In this document: in pieces, positions 8,945-17,999 of the stretch | Position numbering within the stretch: position 1 is the first letter of the stretch | Layout: every line of letters begins with the position of its first letter | Origin: Novosphingobium flavum | GTDB taxonomy: Bacteria > Pseudomonadota > Alphaproteobacteria > Sphingomonadales > Sphingomonadaceae | Length of the DNA stretch: 64,000 nt | Direction: 5' to 3' | Assembly: GCF_014230315.1 (NCBI RefSeq) | Contig: NZ_JACLAW010000008.1 | Coordinates: 182,750 to 246,749 of the forward strand | Made by a program: the position numbers and the translations under genes | The notes under the pieces: generated by a model | What the model was told of the DNA's origin: nothing | The model's input: only the letters and a program-made list of their open reading frames with translations | Databases searched by the model: none

Positions 8945-10186
8945 TTGATCCTTTCCCCCTTCGAATGGACCATCGCCAAGCGTTACATGCTTCCCGGGCG
9001 CGGCGAGGCGTTCATCGCCCTTGTCGCGGGGATCAGCCTGGTCGCGGTCAGCCTCGGCGTGGCGGCGCTGGTCATCGTGATGAGCGTGATGAACGGCTTT
9101 CGCGCCGAGCTGTTCGACAAGATCGTGGGGCTGAACGGCCATGCGATCATCCAGGCCTATGGCGGGCGGCTCGACAACTGGCAGCAGGTGCTGGCCGAGG
9201 TGAAGGCGACGCCGGGTGTGACGCGGGCCTCGCCGCTGATCGAGCAGCCCTTGCTGGCGACGTTCAACGGCCGGGTCGAGGGCATTCTCGCCCGCGGCAA
9301 TACGGCCGAGGACATCGCCCGGATCAAGCCGCAGGTGAAGGACGGCGACCTTGCCGCCCTGCGCCCCGGCGCGAGCGTGGTGGCGATCGGGGCGCGGCTG
9401 GCGGAGAACCTTGGCGCGCGGGTGGGCGACACGATCACGATCATCAATCCGCAGGGGCGGCCGACTCCGTTCGGCACAGTGCCCCGGCAGGTGGGTTACA
9501 CGGTTGGCGCGATTTTCGAGATCGGGGTCTATGACTATGACAATTCCTTCGTGGTCATGCCGATCGCCGATGCCCAGACCCTCCTGCTGACAGGGGACCA
9601 GATCGGGATGATCGAGGTCAAGACTACCGATCCCGACAAGGTGGGCGAGATCCTCGCCCCGCTGACCCGCAAGCTGGCCGGGCAGGCCGTAATCACGGAC
9701 TGGAAGACGATCAATGCGGCGCTGTTCGAGGCGCTCTCGGTCGAGCGGGTGGCGATGTTCACCGTGCTCTCGATCATCGTGCTGGTGGCCGTGTTCAACA
9801 TCCTCTCCTCGCTGATCATGCTGGTGCGCGCCAAGACCCGCGACATCGCGATCCTGCGGACCATGGGGGCGACCCGGAAAAGCCTGCTGCGGATCTTCGT
9901 GACCGCCGGCTTCCTGATCGGGGCGCTGGGGACCGGCATGGGCCTCCTGCTTGGCTTCGTGTTCCTCTTTTTCCGCCAGAACGTGGTCAACGCGGTGCAA
10001 TATGTGACCGGGCAGAACCTGTGGGACCCTTCGATCCGTTTCCTTTCCGAATTGCCGAGCCGGTCCGACCCGCTGGAGATCATCGCGATCACGGTGATGT
10101 CGCTGGTGCTCTCGTTCGTCGCCACGCTCTATCCGGCGTGGAAGGCTGCGAGCACGGACCCCGTGCAGGTGCTGCGCTATGAATGA
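8945..10186 (+). CDS. lolC: Lipoprotein-releasing ABC transporter, permease subunit LolC/E
   Basis: A 413-aa inner-membrane permease that extracts lipoproteins for transfer to the outer membrane. It shows the LolC/E layout: one N-terminal membrane helix ([20 protein letters not shown]), a large periplasmic domain, and three C-terminal helices ([53 protein letters not shown]). I chose a TTG start ([22 protein letters not shown]), preceded by AAAAGAG about 6 bases away. The long open frame further upstream is an antisense shadow of purF. The last 8 bases overlap lolD. A single permease gene suggests a homodimeric transporter. Confidence 0.9.
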   Translation: MILSPFEWTIAKRYMLPGRGEAFIALVAGISLVAVSLGVAALVIVMSVMNGFRAELFDKIVGLNGHAIIQAYGGRLDNWQQVLAEVKATPGVTRASPLIEQPLLATFNGRVEGILARGNTAEDIARIKPQVKDGDLAALRPGASVVAIGARLAENLGARVGDTITIINPQGRPTPFGTVPRQVGYTVGAIFEIGVYDYDNSFVVMPIADAQTLLLTGDQIGMIEVKTTDPDKVGEILAPLTRKLAGQAVITDWKTINAALFEALSVERVAMFTVLSIIVLVAVFNILSSLIMLVRAKTRDIAILRTMGATRKSLLRIFVTAGFLIGALGTGMGLLLGFVFLFFRQNVVNAVQYVTGQNLWDPSIRFLSELPSRSDPLEIIAITVMSLVLSFVATLYPAWKAASTDPVQVLRYE

Positions 10187-10868
10187 CATCGACATGAACG
10201 AGCCAGTGGTGAGCCTTGCCGGCGTGACCCGCAGCTTCGAACAGGGCGGGGTGCGGATCGACGTGCTGAGGGGCATCGACCTCACAGTCATGCCGGGCGA
10301 GATCGTGGCCCTGCTGGGGCCTTCGGGCTCGGGCAAGTCGACCATGCTGCAGGCGATCGGTCTGCTCGAGGGTGGTTTCGGCGGGTCGATCCGGATCGCC
10401 GGGGTCGAGGCGGCGGACCAGCCATCGAGCGGGCGCACGGCGCTGCGGCGCGAGCATATCGGCTTCGTCTACCAGTTCCATCACTTGCTGCCGGACTTCA
10501 ACGCGCTGGAAAACGTGGTGCTGCCGCAATTGATCGCGGGAACGCCGCGTGAGGCGGCCGAGGGCCGGGCCGGCGAACTGCTGGGCGCGCTGGGACTGGC
10601 CAAGCGGCTCGATCACCGGCCGAGTCAGCTTTCGGGCGGCGAGCAGCAGCGCGTGGCGGTGGCGCGGGCGCTGGCCAATCGGCCGGCGCTGGTGCTGGCC
10701 GACGAGCCGACCGGCAACCTTGACGAGGCGACGGCCGACAAGGTGCTCGAGCAGTTCCTCCAACTGGTTAGGGGCGAGGGCAGCGCGGCGCTGATCGCTA
10801 CTCACAACGAGAGGCTGGCGCTGGCCATGGACCGGGTGGTAAGATTGCACGACGGGCACTTGTCGTGA
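10179..10868 (+). CDS. lolD: Lipoprotein-releasing ABC transporter, ATP-binding subunit LolD
   Basis: A 229-aa ATPase that energises LolC/E. Walker [10 protein letters not shown] is at 47-55, Q-loop at [16 protein letters not shown], signature LSGGEQ at 151-156, Walker [13 protein letters not shown] from 171, and the switch histidine in IATHNERLA. It overlaps lolC by 8 bases and is translationally coupled. The size is normal for LolD/MacB-type ATPases, and the neighbouring permease settles LolD over other members. Confidence 0.93.
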   Translation: MNDIDMNEPVVSLAGVTRSFEQGGVRIDVLRGIDLTVMPGEIVALLGPSGSGKSTMLQAIGLLEGGFGGSIRIAGVEAADQPSSGRTALRREHIGFVYQFHHLLPDFNALENVVLPQLIAGTPREAAEGRAGELLGALGLAKRLDHRPSQLSGGEQQRVAVARALANRPALVLADEPTGNLDEATADKVLEQFLQLVRGEGSAALIATHNERLALAMDRVVRLHDGHLS

Positions 10869-10944
10869 ACCCGGTTCAGGGAACCTACAGGATGGCCTGA
10901 TAGTTTTGAGGGGTATGGGGCACGGGAGCCAAGGAGATTCCGAA

Positions 10945-11232
10945 GTGAGCCAACATCCCACGACTTTTGCGGGAGAAAACCCTGACGATCACGGCGTAGG
11001 CTGGGACGATTGTGCCACGTTGCATCGCCGGCAGGGCGGCGGCGGATTGCTGCACGGGTTCAAGGCCATCCGCAAGGGCACGCTGGCGCAGCTGGTGCGC
11101 GCCTTTGCCCAGATCCCGCCGGAGGAGCGCCCGGACTACATGATCGAAAAGGCCGGGGACCGGCAGTATCACGCGCACGAGATCATGGCGCTTGTCAGGC
11201 GCTCGGACTTCCCGCTAGCCAGCGGGGTATGA
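10945..11232 (+). CDS. Small conserved-looking hypothetical protein
   Basis: A 95-aa soluble protein I do not recognise as a named family. It is hydrophilic, with a DDCATLHRRQGGGGLLHGF stretch and a charged C-terminal half (IPPEERPDYMIEKAGDRQYHAHEIMAL). No signal peptide or membrane segment is visible. A GTG start is favoured because a perfect AAGGAG (10931-10936) lies 8 bases before it. The frame opens 39 bases earlier at an ATG with no good site. Its stop overlaps the glutathione peroxidase start (ATGA), so the two are coupled, possibly in an oxidative-stress context. Confidence 0.7.
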   Translation: MSQHPTTFAGENPDDHGVGWDDCATLHRRQGGGGLLHGFKAIRKGTLAQLVRAFAQIPPEERPDYMIEKAGDRQYHAHEIMALVRRSDFPLASGV

Positions 11233-11714
11233 CTGGCGCGACGATAGCCGATTTCACCGCAAGGCAGCCCGGCGGCGAGGAGATCGCCCTCGCCGATCGG
11301 CTGGGCAAGGTGGTGCTGATCGTCAACACGGCGAGCAAGTGCGGCTTTACGCCCCAGTACGAAGGGCTGGAGGCGCTGTGGCGCAGGTATGGCGCGCAGG
11401 GCTTCGAAATCCTCGCCTTCCCCTGCAACCAGTTCGGCGCGCAGGAGCCGGGAACGGCCGAGGAGATCGCCAGCTTCTGCCAGGTCAATTACGGCCTGAC
11501 CTTTCCGGTAATGGACAAGATCGAGGTCAACGGCGCCGGCGCCCCGCCGCTGTGGCGCTGGCTCAAGGCTGAGGCGCCGGGCGTTCTGGGCACCGAGGCG
11601 ATCAAGTGGAACTTCACCAAGTTCCTGATCGGGCGCGACGGCAAGGTGGTGCGGCGCTATGCTCCGACCGACAAGCCGGAGAGCCTGGCGGCGGATATCG
11701 AGGCGCAGTTGTAA
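11229..11714 (+). CDS. Glutathione peroxidase (Cys type)
   Basis: A 161-aa thiol peroxidase of the GPx family, reducing hydroperoxides with thioredoxin or glutathione. The peroxidatic residue is Cys38 in NTASKCGFTPQY (Cys, not Sec). The other conserved residues are Gln68 in FPCNQFG and Trp127-Asn128 in IKWNFTKFL. A further cysteine at 84 (FCQVNYG) matches the resolving cysteine of thioredoxin-dependent members. It has no signal peptide and is cytoplasmic. Its ATG overlaps the stop of the preceding small gene. Confidence 0.92.
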   Translation: MTGATIADFTARQPGGEEIALADRLGKVVLIVNTASKCGFTPQYEGLEALWRRYGAQGFEILAFPCNQFGAQEPGTAEEIASFCQVNYGLTFPVMDKIEVNGAGAPPLWRWLKAEAPGVLGTEAIKWNFTKFLIGRDGKVVRRYAPTDKPESLAADIEAQL

Positions 11715-11783
11715 GCCGGTTTTTCCCCAAGCGATGCGGCATGTAACCTTGGTGGCGCGGGTGGCAATCGCTACCTTGGCGCC

Positions 11784-14700
11784 ATGGCCGGTTTTGCTCC
11801 TTTCGTCCCGCTGCGCGTGTTTTCCAGCTACTCGATGCTGGAAGGGGCGATAGACCCCAAGGCCATTGCCAAGCTGGCCAAGGAGCGCGGATTTCCCGCG
11901 ATTGCCTTGTGTGACCGCAACGGTCTCTATGCCGCGCCGGCCTTTTCCTCGGCCTGCAAGGACGTGGGCGTGCAGCCGATCATCGGCACCCTGCTTGCCG
12001 TGGCCCGGCCGGACAGCCGCGAGGCGATCGACTGGCTGGCCCTGTTCGCCCAGAACGAGGCGGGGTGGCTCAACCTGTGCCGCCTGGTCAGCCGGGCGCA
12101 CCTCGATCGGCCGCTGGAGCTGGAGCCGCACGTGCCGTTCGCGGACCTCGCGGGTCATACCGACGGCCTGATCGCGCTGACCGGTGCGGGCGAGGGCGCG
12201 CTGGTGCGGCTGCTGGCCGAGGGCAAGCGCGAGGCGGCGAACGACTATGCCGCGCGGCTGGAGGGGCTGTTTCCGGGGCGCTGCTATGTCGAGGTGGCGC
12301 GGCGCAACCGGGCCGAGGAAGAGGCGGCCGAAGATGCGCTGATCGACCTTGCCTATGCCCGCGACCTTCCGCTGGTCGCCACCAATCCGGCGATGTTCGC
12401 CGAGAGCAATTTCTTCGGCGCCCACGATGCCATGCTGTGCATCGCCAATTCCACCCACGTCGATGCGCCGGAGCGGCCGCGCTCCTCGGTCGAGGCCTGG
12501 GTCAAGCCGGTCGAGCAGATGGAGCAGCTGTTTGCGGACCTGCCGGAAGCGACGGCCAATTCCCTCGTGATCGCCCAGCGCTGTGCCTATGCCCCGCCCA
12601 AGCGCAAGCCGCTGCTGCCCAGCCTTGCCGGCGACAAGGAAGGCGAAGCGCGGATGATGGCGGTCGACGCGCGGATGGGCCTCGCCCGGCGGCTCGAGCC
12701 ATATTACCCGGAAGCGAGCTTCGAGCAGCTCGACAGGGCGCTGGCGGCCGAGGACCGGGCGGCGGCCGTGGCGACGCTGACGCCGCTTGGCGTTGGGCCG
12801 GAGTTCCTTGAATATGGGGAACGGCTCGATTTCGAGGTCGGCATCATCACCCGGATGGGGTTCTGCGGCTACTTCCTGATCGTGGCCGACTTCATCAAGT
12901 GGGCCAAGGACAACGACATTCCGGTGGGGCCGGGGCGCGGTTCTGGCGCGGGCTCGCTCGTGGCCTGGGCCTTGACCATTACCGACCTAGACCCGATCAG
13001 GCTGGGCCTGCTGTTCGAACGCTTCCTCAACCCGGAGCGCGTTTCCATGCCGGACTTCGATATCGACTTCTGCGAAACCCGGCGCGGCGAGGTGATCCGT
13101 TACGTCCAGAAGAAGTACGGCGCCGATCACGTGGCGCAGATCATTACCTTCGGTAAGCTGAAAGCCCGCGCCGTGCTGCGCGATACGGGGCGCATCCTGC
13201 AGATGAGCTATGGCCAGGTCGACCGCCTGTGCAAGATGGTGCCCAACCATCCGACCGACCCGTGGACCCTGCCGCGCGCGCTTAACGGCGTGGCGGAATT
13301 CAAGCGGGAATACGACAATGACGACGAGGTCCACCGGCTGATCGACCTCGCCTGCCAGCTGGAGGGCTTGCCGCGCAATTCCTCCACACACGCCGCCGGC
13401 GTGGTGATCGGCGACCGGCCGCTGGAAAAGCTGATCCCGCTTTACCGCGATCCGCGCTCGGACATGCCGGTGACCCAGTTCGACATGAAATATGTCGAGG
13501 ATACGGGGCTCATCAAGTTCGACTTCCTGGGGCTGAAGACGCTCTCGGTGCTGCGCAAGGCGGTGGACCTGCTGGGCAAGCGCGGGATCGAGATCGATCT
13601 GGGTGGCCTGGCCTGGGACGATGCCGACGTTTACCGCCTGCTCCAGAGCGGCGACACGGTGGGCGTGTTCCAGCTGGAATCGGAAGGAATGCGGCGCACG
13701 CTGGCGGCGGTGAAGCCGACCAATTTCGGCGACATCATCGCGCTCGTCTCGCTCTACCGGCCGGGGCCGATGGACAATATCCCGCTGTTCGGGCGGCGCA
13801 AGAACGGGCTCGAATCGATCGAGTATCCGCACCAAAAGCTGGAGGGGATTCTCTCGGAGACCTACGGGATCTTCGTTTACCAGGAACAGGTGATGCAGGC
13901 CGCGCAGATCCTTGCGGGCTATTCGCTTGGCGACGCCGACCTCTTGCGCCGCGCCATGGGCAAGAAGGTCCAGGCCGAAATGGACGCGCAGCGGCTGCGC
14001 TTCGTGGAAGGCTGCGGCCAGCTTTCGGACATCGATCCCAAGAAGGCCAACGAGCTGTTCGACTTGATCGACAAGTTCGCCGGCTACGGCTTCAACAAGT
14101 CGCACGCCGCCGCCTATGCGCTGCTTGCCTATCAGACGGCCTGGTTCAAGGCGCATTACCCGCAGGAATTCTACGCCGCCTCGATGTGCTTCGACATGCA
14201 CCAGTCTGAAAAGCTGGCGGTGTTCGTCGACGACATGCGCAGGAACGGGATCGAGGTTGCCGGGCCTTGCATGAACCATTCCGAAGCCGAGTTCACGGTC
14301 GAGCAGACCGAGAGCGGCTATGCCGTGCGCTATGCGCTCGCCGGTATCCGCAACGTGGGCGAAAAGGCGATGGAGCAGATCGTCGCCGAGCGCGAGGCCA
14401 ATGGCAAGTTTACCACGCTGGAGGACCTGTTCCAACGGGTGCCGCAGGGTTCGATGAACCGGCGTCAGCTGGAAGGGCTGGCGGCGGCGGGCGCGCTGGA
14501 CAGCCTTGAGCCGAACCGGGCCAAGGTGCTGGCCAATGCCGACATGCTGCTGGCCGTGGCCGACGAGGCCGAGCGGACGCGCACCAGCGGGCAGCATGGC
14601 CTGTTCGGCGGTGATGATCATGACCACCACGTCCTGCGGCTGAGCGACACCCCGGCCTGGTCGCGGCCCGAGCAGATGGCCAAGGAGCGCGAGAACTTCG

Positions 14701-15338
14701 GGTTCTATTTCGCGGCGCACCCGGTGGAGCAGTGGCGGGCGATCGCCAGCGCCAACGGCGCGCGGACCTACGGCAGCCTGATGGCGGGCGGCGGTTCGGG
14801 CGGCGGGCGGCAAATGGCGGTGATGGCGGCGATGGTCGAGGGCGTGCAGAAGCGCAAGACCAAGCGCGGCAAGGACTTCGTCATGGCCGACTTCTCGGAC
14901 AGCTCGGGGCAGTTTTCAGCCTCTTGCTTCGAGGAATCGCTGGTCGACAACTTCGTGCAGTGGGCCAGGGACGGGACCTGCATCCTGCTCAACGTCGAGC
15001 TGGACAGTCCGAGCCCGGAGGAGCCGCCGCGGGTGACCGTGCGCGGTGGGCGGCCACTGGCCGAAGTGCGCGAGGCGGCGCGGATGGAACTCAGGATGGA
15101 CGTGGCCAGCGCCGAGGCGATTGGCGAACTCGCCCTGCTGCTGGGCCCCGGCTCTCCGGGCAAGGGCGAGGTGTTCGTGCGCCTGCGCGGCGGCATGGGT
15201 AAGGAGCCGCTGGTGCGGTTGGGCCGGGACTTTCATCTCGATGGCGAACTGGCCGAGCGCGTGGCGCAGATCGAGGGGATCAGCGCCGTGTCGCTCTCGG
15301 CCAAGCGCGGCGTGGGCCAGCTCAGGCTGGTCGCCTGA
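11784..15338 (+). CDS. dnaE: DNA polymerase III alpha subunit
   Basis: An 1184-aa replicative C-family polymerase. Order: PHP domain (1 to about 270), palm with catalytic PDFDIDF and KFDFLGLKTLSVL, fingers, a helix-hairpin-helix region (GFNKSHAAAYALLAYQTAW then NRRQLEGLAAAGAL), and an OB fold near the C terminus (MAAMVEGVQKRKTKRGKDFVMADFSD). Length is normal for DnaE1. The first PHP metal motif, HLRVH in E. coli, reads PLRVF here, so both histidines are missing. It stands alone and ends 3 bases from the convergent UrcA gene. Confidence 0.96.
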   Translation: MAGFAPFVPLRVFSSYSMLEGAIDPKAIAKLAKERGFPAIALCDRNGLYAAPAFSSACKDVGVQPIIGTLLAVARPDSREAIDWLALFAQNEAGWLNLCRLVSRAHLDRPLELEPHVPFADLAGHTDGLIALTGAGEGALVRLLAEGKREAANDYAARLEGLFPGRCYVEVARRNRAEEEAAEDALIDLAYARDLPLVATNPAMFAESNFFGAHDAMLCIANSTHVDAPERPRSSVEAWVKPVEQMEQLFADLPEATANSLVIAQRCAYAPPKRKPLLPSLAGDKEGEARMMAVDARMGLARRLEPYYPEASFEQLDRALAAEDRAAAVATLTPLGVGPEFLEYGERLDFEVGIITRMGFCGYFLIVADFIKWAKDNDIPVGPGRGSGAGSLVAWALTITDLDPIRLGLLFERFLNPERVSMPDFDIDFCETRRGEVIRYVQKKYGADHVAQIITFGKLKARAVLRDTGRILQMSYGQVDRLCKMVPNHPTDPWTLPRALNGVAEFKREYDNDDEVHRLIDLACQLEGLPRNSSTHAAGVVIGDRPLEKLIPLYRDPRSDMPVTQFDMKYVEDTGLIKFDFLGLKTLSVLRKAVDLLGKRGIEIDLGGLAWDDADVYRLLQSGDTVGVFQLESEGMRRTLAAVKPTNFGDIIALVSLYRPGPMDNIPLFGRRKNGLESIEYPHQKLEGILSETYGIFVYQEQVMQAAQILAGYSLGDADLLRRAMGKKVQAEMDAQRLRFVEGCGQLSDIDPKKANELFDLIDKFAGYGFNKSHAAAYALLAYQTAWFKAHYPQEFYAASMCFDMHQSEKLAVFVDDMRRNGIEVAGPCMNHSEAEFTVEQTESGYAVRYALAGIRNVGEKAMEQIVAEREANGKFTTLEDLFQRVPQGSMNRRQLEGLAAAGALDSLEPNRAKVLANADMLLAVADEAERTRTSGQHGLFGGDDHDHHVLRLSDTPAWSRPEQMAKERENFGFYFAAHPVEQWRAIASANGARTYGSLMAGGGSGGGRQMAVMAAMVEGVQKRKTKRGKDFVMADFSDSSGQFSASCFEESLVDNFVQWARDGTCILLNVELDSPSPEEPPRVTVRGGRPLAEVREAARMELRMDVASAEAIGELALLLGPGSPGKGEVFVRLRGGMGKEPLVRLGRDFHLDGELAERVAQIEGISAVSLSAKRGVGQLRLVA

Positions 15339-15341
15339 AGC

Positions 15342-15740
15342 TCAGCGCAAGGGCAGGTCGAGCCAGGCCATTGGCTGGCCCGACCGTGCCAGAGCGCGGG
15401 CCCGGGTCATTTCGGCCTGGGCTGCGGCGCGGGTTTCCGCCAGGCAGTTTCGCTGCACCGAGTCGTGGAAACCGGGATAGCGCGGGCCGCTCTGGGCCGC
15501 GTCGCACAGTAGGGCGGTGCCCATGGTGACACGCCGGTCCATCGTAAGCCAGCCCGCATCGCTCGCCGGATCGAGGTCGGCGATGGAGACGCGCAGGGTG
15601 TAGCGGCCGAGAGCATCGGGGCCGGTCACGGCGTGCGCCGAGACGCGCGGGGCTACGGCGGTGATTTCGGCCAAGGCCGTGTCTGACGGTGCGGCCAGCG
15701 CGAGGGCGGCGATGGAGGCGGCAATGACGGTGATACGCAT
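15342..15740 (-). CDS. UrcA-family exported protein
   Basis: A 132-aa protein with a clear signal peptide (MRITVIAASIAALALAAPSDTALA) and a mature part matching the UrcA family pattern: RVSIADLDPASDAGWLTMDRRV, then two cysteines (LLCDAA and NCLAET), and an alanine/arginine-rich tail. These small periplasmic proteins are widespread in sphingomonads and caulobacters and have no established function. The two cysteines probably form a disulfide. The gene is tail-to-tail with dnaE. Upstream it is separated by about 155 bp from the radical SAM gene, which ends in the same direction. Confidence 0.75.
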   Translation of the reverse strand: MRITVIAASIAALALAAPSDTALAEITAVAPRVSAHAVTGPDALGRYTLRVSIADLDPASDAGWLTMDRRVTMGTALLCDAAQSGPRYPGFHDSVQRNCLAETRAAAQAEMTRARALARSGQPMAWLDLPLR

Positions 15741-15848
15741 GGCTTGGTCCTTTCCCGTCTAGAGCTTCGCCCAAGGGGAAGGGTGCCGTTGCGCGCCCCT
15801 TCCGTCGTTGCAGGCGGAGCACCTCGAACAATGGCAACGCGGTGAAGC

Positions 15849-15877
15849 GTGTCATGTTCCGTTGATAAAACTGTCAT
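15849..15877 (+). promoter_or_regulatory. Three PhoB-like 7-mers at 11-bp spacing
   Basis: GTGTCAT, CGTTGAT and CTGTCAT occur with 4-base spacers, the 11-bp period of a Pho box (consensus CTGTCAT). Two copies fit well, the middle one poorly (4 of 7). The array lies about 110 bp upstream of the UrcA gene but reads on the opposite strand, so its target is unclear. Confidence 0.3.
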
Positions 15878-15896
15878 AATCCCCGCGCGCGCAAGG

Positions 15897-16991
15897 TCAG
15901 AACAGGCGCATCTGTCCGTGGCTTTCGGGGCGGATGAATCGGGTGCTGTCGAGCTTGAGGTCGCGGTCGGGTGGGTTGAAGCCGTGGCGCTTGCAGGCAA
16001 GGCGGAAGCGGGCGCGGAAGAGATCTGCCCAGGTGCCGGAGGGCTTCATCCGGCTGAAGAACGACGGGTCGTTATCCCGTCCGTTCCGCACAGACTGGAC
16101 GATGTGCATCACCTTGTCGGCCCGGTCGGGATAGTGAGCGGTGAGCCATTCGCGGAACAGCGGGGCGACTTCGTGGGGCAGGCGCAGCATGATCCAGCTG
16201 GCCGAGCGGACGCCGCGCGCGGCAGCCTCGACGAGGATGCGTTCCATGAATTCGTCGGTGATCGCCGGGATGACCGGGGCGATGGAAACGTGCGCGGGAA
16301 TGCCGGCTTCGACCAGCTTGCCCAGTGCGGCAAGGCGCTTGGCGGGCGCAGCGGCGCGGGGTTCGAGCAGGCCCGACAGGCGCGGATCGAGGCTGGTGAC
16401 CGAGACGCCGACCGCGACGAGATCGAGTCGGGCGAGCTTGGCCAGCAGGTCGAGATCCCGGATCACGCGGTCGCTCTTGGTGGTGATCGTGACCGGGTGA
16501 CGCGTTTCGAGGCAGACTTCGAGAAGCTCGCGGGTGATGCGGTAGCGCCCTTCGATCGGCTGGTAGGGATCGGTGTTGGTACCCATGGCGAGCGGCGCGC
16601 AGCGGTAGGACGGCTTGGCGAAGGTTTCGCGCAGCAGGCGGGCGGCATCGGGCTTGGCGAAAAGCCTGGTCTCGAAATCGAGGCCGGGTGAGAGGTCGTG
16701 GTAAGCGTGGGTGGGGCGGGCGAAGCAGTAGATGCAGCCGTGCTCGCAGCCGCGATAAGCGTTGACCGAACGGTCGAAGGGAATGTCGGGCGACTGGTTG
16801 AAGGTTAGGATCGAGCGGGGGTGTTCGTCGGTGACCGTGGTGCGCAGCGGCTGTTTGCCGTCGAGTTCTTCCAGCTGGTCGAGCCAGTCTCCGTCGACCT
16901 CGCGAGCAGCGAGGCCGAAGCGCTGGGGCGCGGCGGAGGATTGGGCGCCGCGCCCGTGGACGGTCGGTAGCTGGCGGGGGGATTGGGCCAT
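15897..16991 (-). CDS. PA0069-type radical SAM protein (SplB-like)
   Basis: A 364-aa radical S-adenosylmethionine enzyme. The iron-sulfur cysteines are C82, C86 and C89 in GCEHGCIYCF, the CxxxCxxC signature. The surrounding sequence (SVNAYRGCEHGC...ARPTHAYHDLSPG, then MGTNTDPYQPIE and VTITTKSDRVIRD) fits the PA0069/Rv2578c family, distantly related to spore photoproduct lyase. Reaction unknown; a DNA-repair link is plausible. I chose ATG 16991. Another ATG at 17006 falls inside the LexA-type box just upstream. That box suggests SOS induction. It is divergent from a YbjN-like gene. Confidence 0.85.
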   Translation of the reverse strand: MAQSPRQLPTVHGRGAQSSAAPQRFGLAAREVDGDWLDQLEELDGKQPLRTTVTDEHPRSILTFNQSPDIPFDRSVNAYRGCEHGCIYCFARPTHAYHDLSPGLDFETRLFAKPDAARLLRETFAKPSYRCAPLAMGTNTDPYQPIEGRYRITRELLEVCLETRHPVTITTKSDRVIRDLDLLAKLARLDLVAVGVSVTSLDPRLSGLLEPRAAAPAKRLAALGKLVEAGIPAHVSIAPVIPAITDEFMERILVEAAARGVRSASWIMLRLPHEVAPLFREWLTAHYPDRADKVMHIVQSVRNGRDNDPSFFSRMKPSGTWADLFRARFRLACKRHGFNPPDRDLKLDSTRFIRPESHGQMRLF

Positions 16992-17000
16992 TCCCGATAT

Positions 17001-17015
17001 GAACATAAAGGGAAC
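17001..17015. promoter_or_regulatory. LexA (SOS) box, GAAC-N7-GAAC
   Basis: An exact match to the alphaproteobacterial LexA operator (GTTC-N7-GTTC on the minus strand) lies 10 bases before the radical SAM start. On the minus strand it falls within a 17-bp spacer between TTGTCA (17020-17025 complemented) and a weak TCATAT, the position expected for a repressor. A TTGACA at 17019-17024 on the plus strand could serve the divergent gene. Confidence 0.7.
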
Positions 17016-17085
17016 AAATTGACAAGAGCGGCAACGCAGCCAACCTTGAAGCGAGCGAATCGCAGGGGCGTGGGGGAGGCATTCG

Positions 17086-17595
17086 ATGCGGCAGGGTTTG
17101 GTGGTCGGCCTCGTTGGTGCGGCGGGATGGGGTTTCGGGTCCCCGGCTCTCGCGGCAACCTGTCCTTCGGGCCTGCTTTGCGCGGCCCAGCCCGAGGCGA
17201 TCGTGCACAGCCTGCAGGTGCAGGGATATAAGGCCGTCCTGGGCAAGGCGGAGAATTCCGGCAATCCGAAGATATCCACGTCCGCTTCCGGCTATAACTA
17301 CTCGATCTTCTTTTACGGCTGCACCAAGGGCGAGGACTGCAACTCGCTGGGCTTTTCGATCACGTTCGACGATGACGGGACCAATTCCGCCGAGCTTGCC
17401 AACGAGTGGAACAAGGCCAAGCGCTTTTCCGCCATGTCGTTCGATGGGCAGGACAAGAGCCTGTCGATCACTTACGACGTGACCACGGTGGGAGGCCTCA
17501 CCGAGGTCAATTTCGGCGACGTGGTGGACTGGTGGCAGACCATGCTGGGGCAGGCGCGGGTCTTTTTCGAGGCGCACCCGGCGCCCAAGCGATGA
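17086..17595 (+). CDS. YbjN-domain exported protein
   Basis: A 169-aa protein with an N-terminal signal peptide (VVGLVGAAGWGFGSPALAA) and a YbjN-like domain: an N-terminal helix-turn region (EAIVHSLQVQGYKAVL), antiparallel strands around YNYSIFFYGC and SLGFSITF, and NEWNKAKRFSAMSFD. The last motif, an N/W-N-x-x-x-R/K-F segment, is typical of the fold shared with type III secretion chaperones. YbjN proteins have no fixed enzymatic role. Divergent from the radical SAM gene and separated from it by the LexA box, so co-regulation is possible. Confidence 0.72.
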   Translation: MRQGLVVGLVGAAGWGFGSPALAATCPSGLLCAAQPEAIVHSLQVQGYKAVLGKAENSGNPKISTSASGYNYSIFFYGCTKGEDCNSLGFSITFDDDGTNSAELANEWNKAKRFSAMSFDGQDKSLSITYDVTTVGGLTEVNFGDVVDWWQTMLGQARVFFEAHPAPKR

Positions 17596-17599
17596 ATGG

Positions 17600-17654
17600 G
17601 GGCGGTCGCCGCCCGGTTACGAGCGATGGACCGCACGCCCGGCAAGGTTGCCGG
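17600..17654 (+). terminator. Two GC hairpins between YbjN-like and CsbD genes
   Basis: GGGCGG-TCG-CCGCCC (17600-17614) and CCGGCAA-GG-TTGCCGG (17639-17654) lie between two convergent genes. Neither is followed by a T-run. They may end transcription from either side. Confidence 0.4.
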
Positions 17655-17669
17655 ACGCGCGGATCGTGG

Positions 17670-17852
17670 TCAGATCTTGTTGCCGAAGGCGCCCTTGATG
17701 GTGCCCGAGAGGTTCTGAGCCCGGCCCTTTGCCTCCTGCGCCTGGCCGCCGGCAGCGAGGCTGGCATCGCCGGTATTCTCGCCGATGGCCTTCCGGGCCT
17801 TGCCGGTGGCGGTGTTGGCGGCGCCCTTCAGCTTGTCGATCATTTCACCCAT
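17670..17852 (-). CDS. CsbD-family stress protein
   Basis: A 60-aa, highly charged, glycine- and alanine-rich protein of the CsbD family (MIDKLKGAANTATGKARKAIGE...AKGRAQNLSGTIKGAFG). Its two imperfect repeats of the K-G-x-A-x-x-x-x-G-K type and its length are typical. CsbD proteins are induced by general stress and their molecular role is not settled. AAGGAG lies 7 bases before the ATG at 17852 and fixes the start. The gene is free-standing and convergent with the YbjN-like gene. Confidence 0.85.
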   Translation of the reverse strand: MGEMIDKLKGAANTATGKARKAIGENTGDASLAAGGQAQEAKGRAQNLSGTIKGAFGNKI

Positions 17853-17999
17853 TGCAGGTCTCCTTGGAAAGCAGGTTCGACAATGCAACTGAATGGCGGC
17901 GCGCTGGTTCCCGAGCGGGTGGCAGTGGTTAATCTCCACCGGCTATGCGCAGGGTTTGAACAGACTTGTCCACAGGTGGGCACGGCTTGCGCCGGACGG

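Noticed and set aside
12987..14813. 608-aa open frame antisense to dnaE
   Set aside because: It lies wholly inside dnaE and has the low-complexity, arginine- and histidine-rich composition of a GC-rich antisense shadow.
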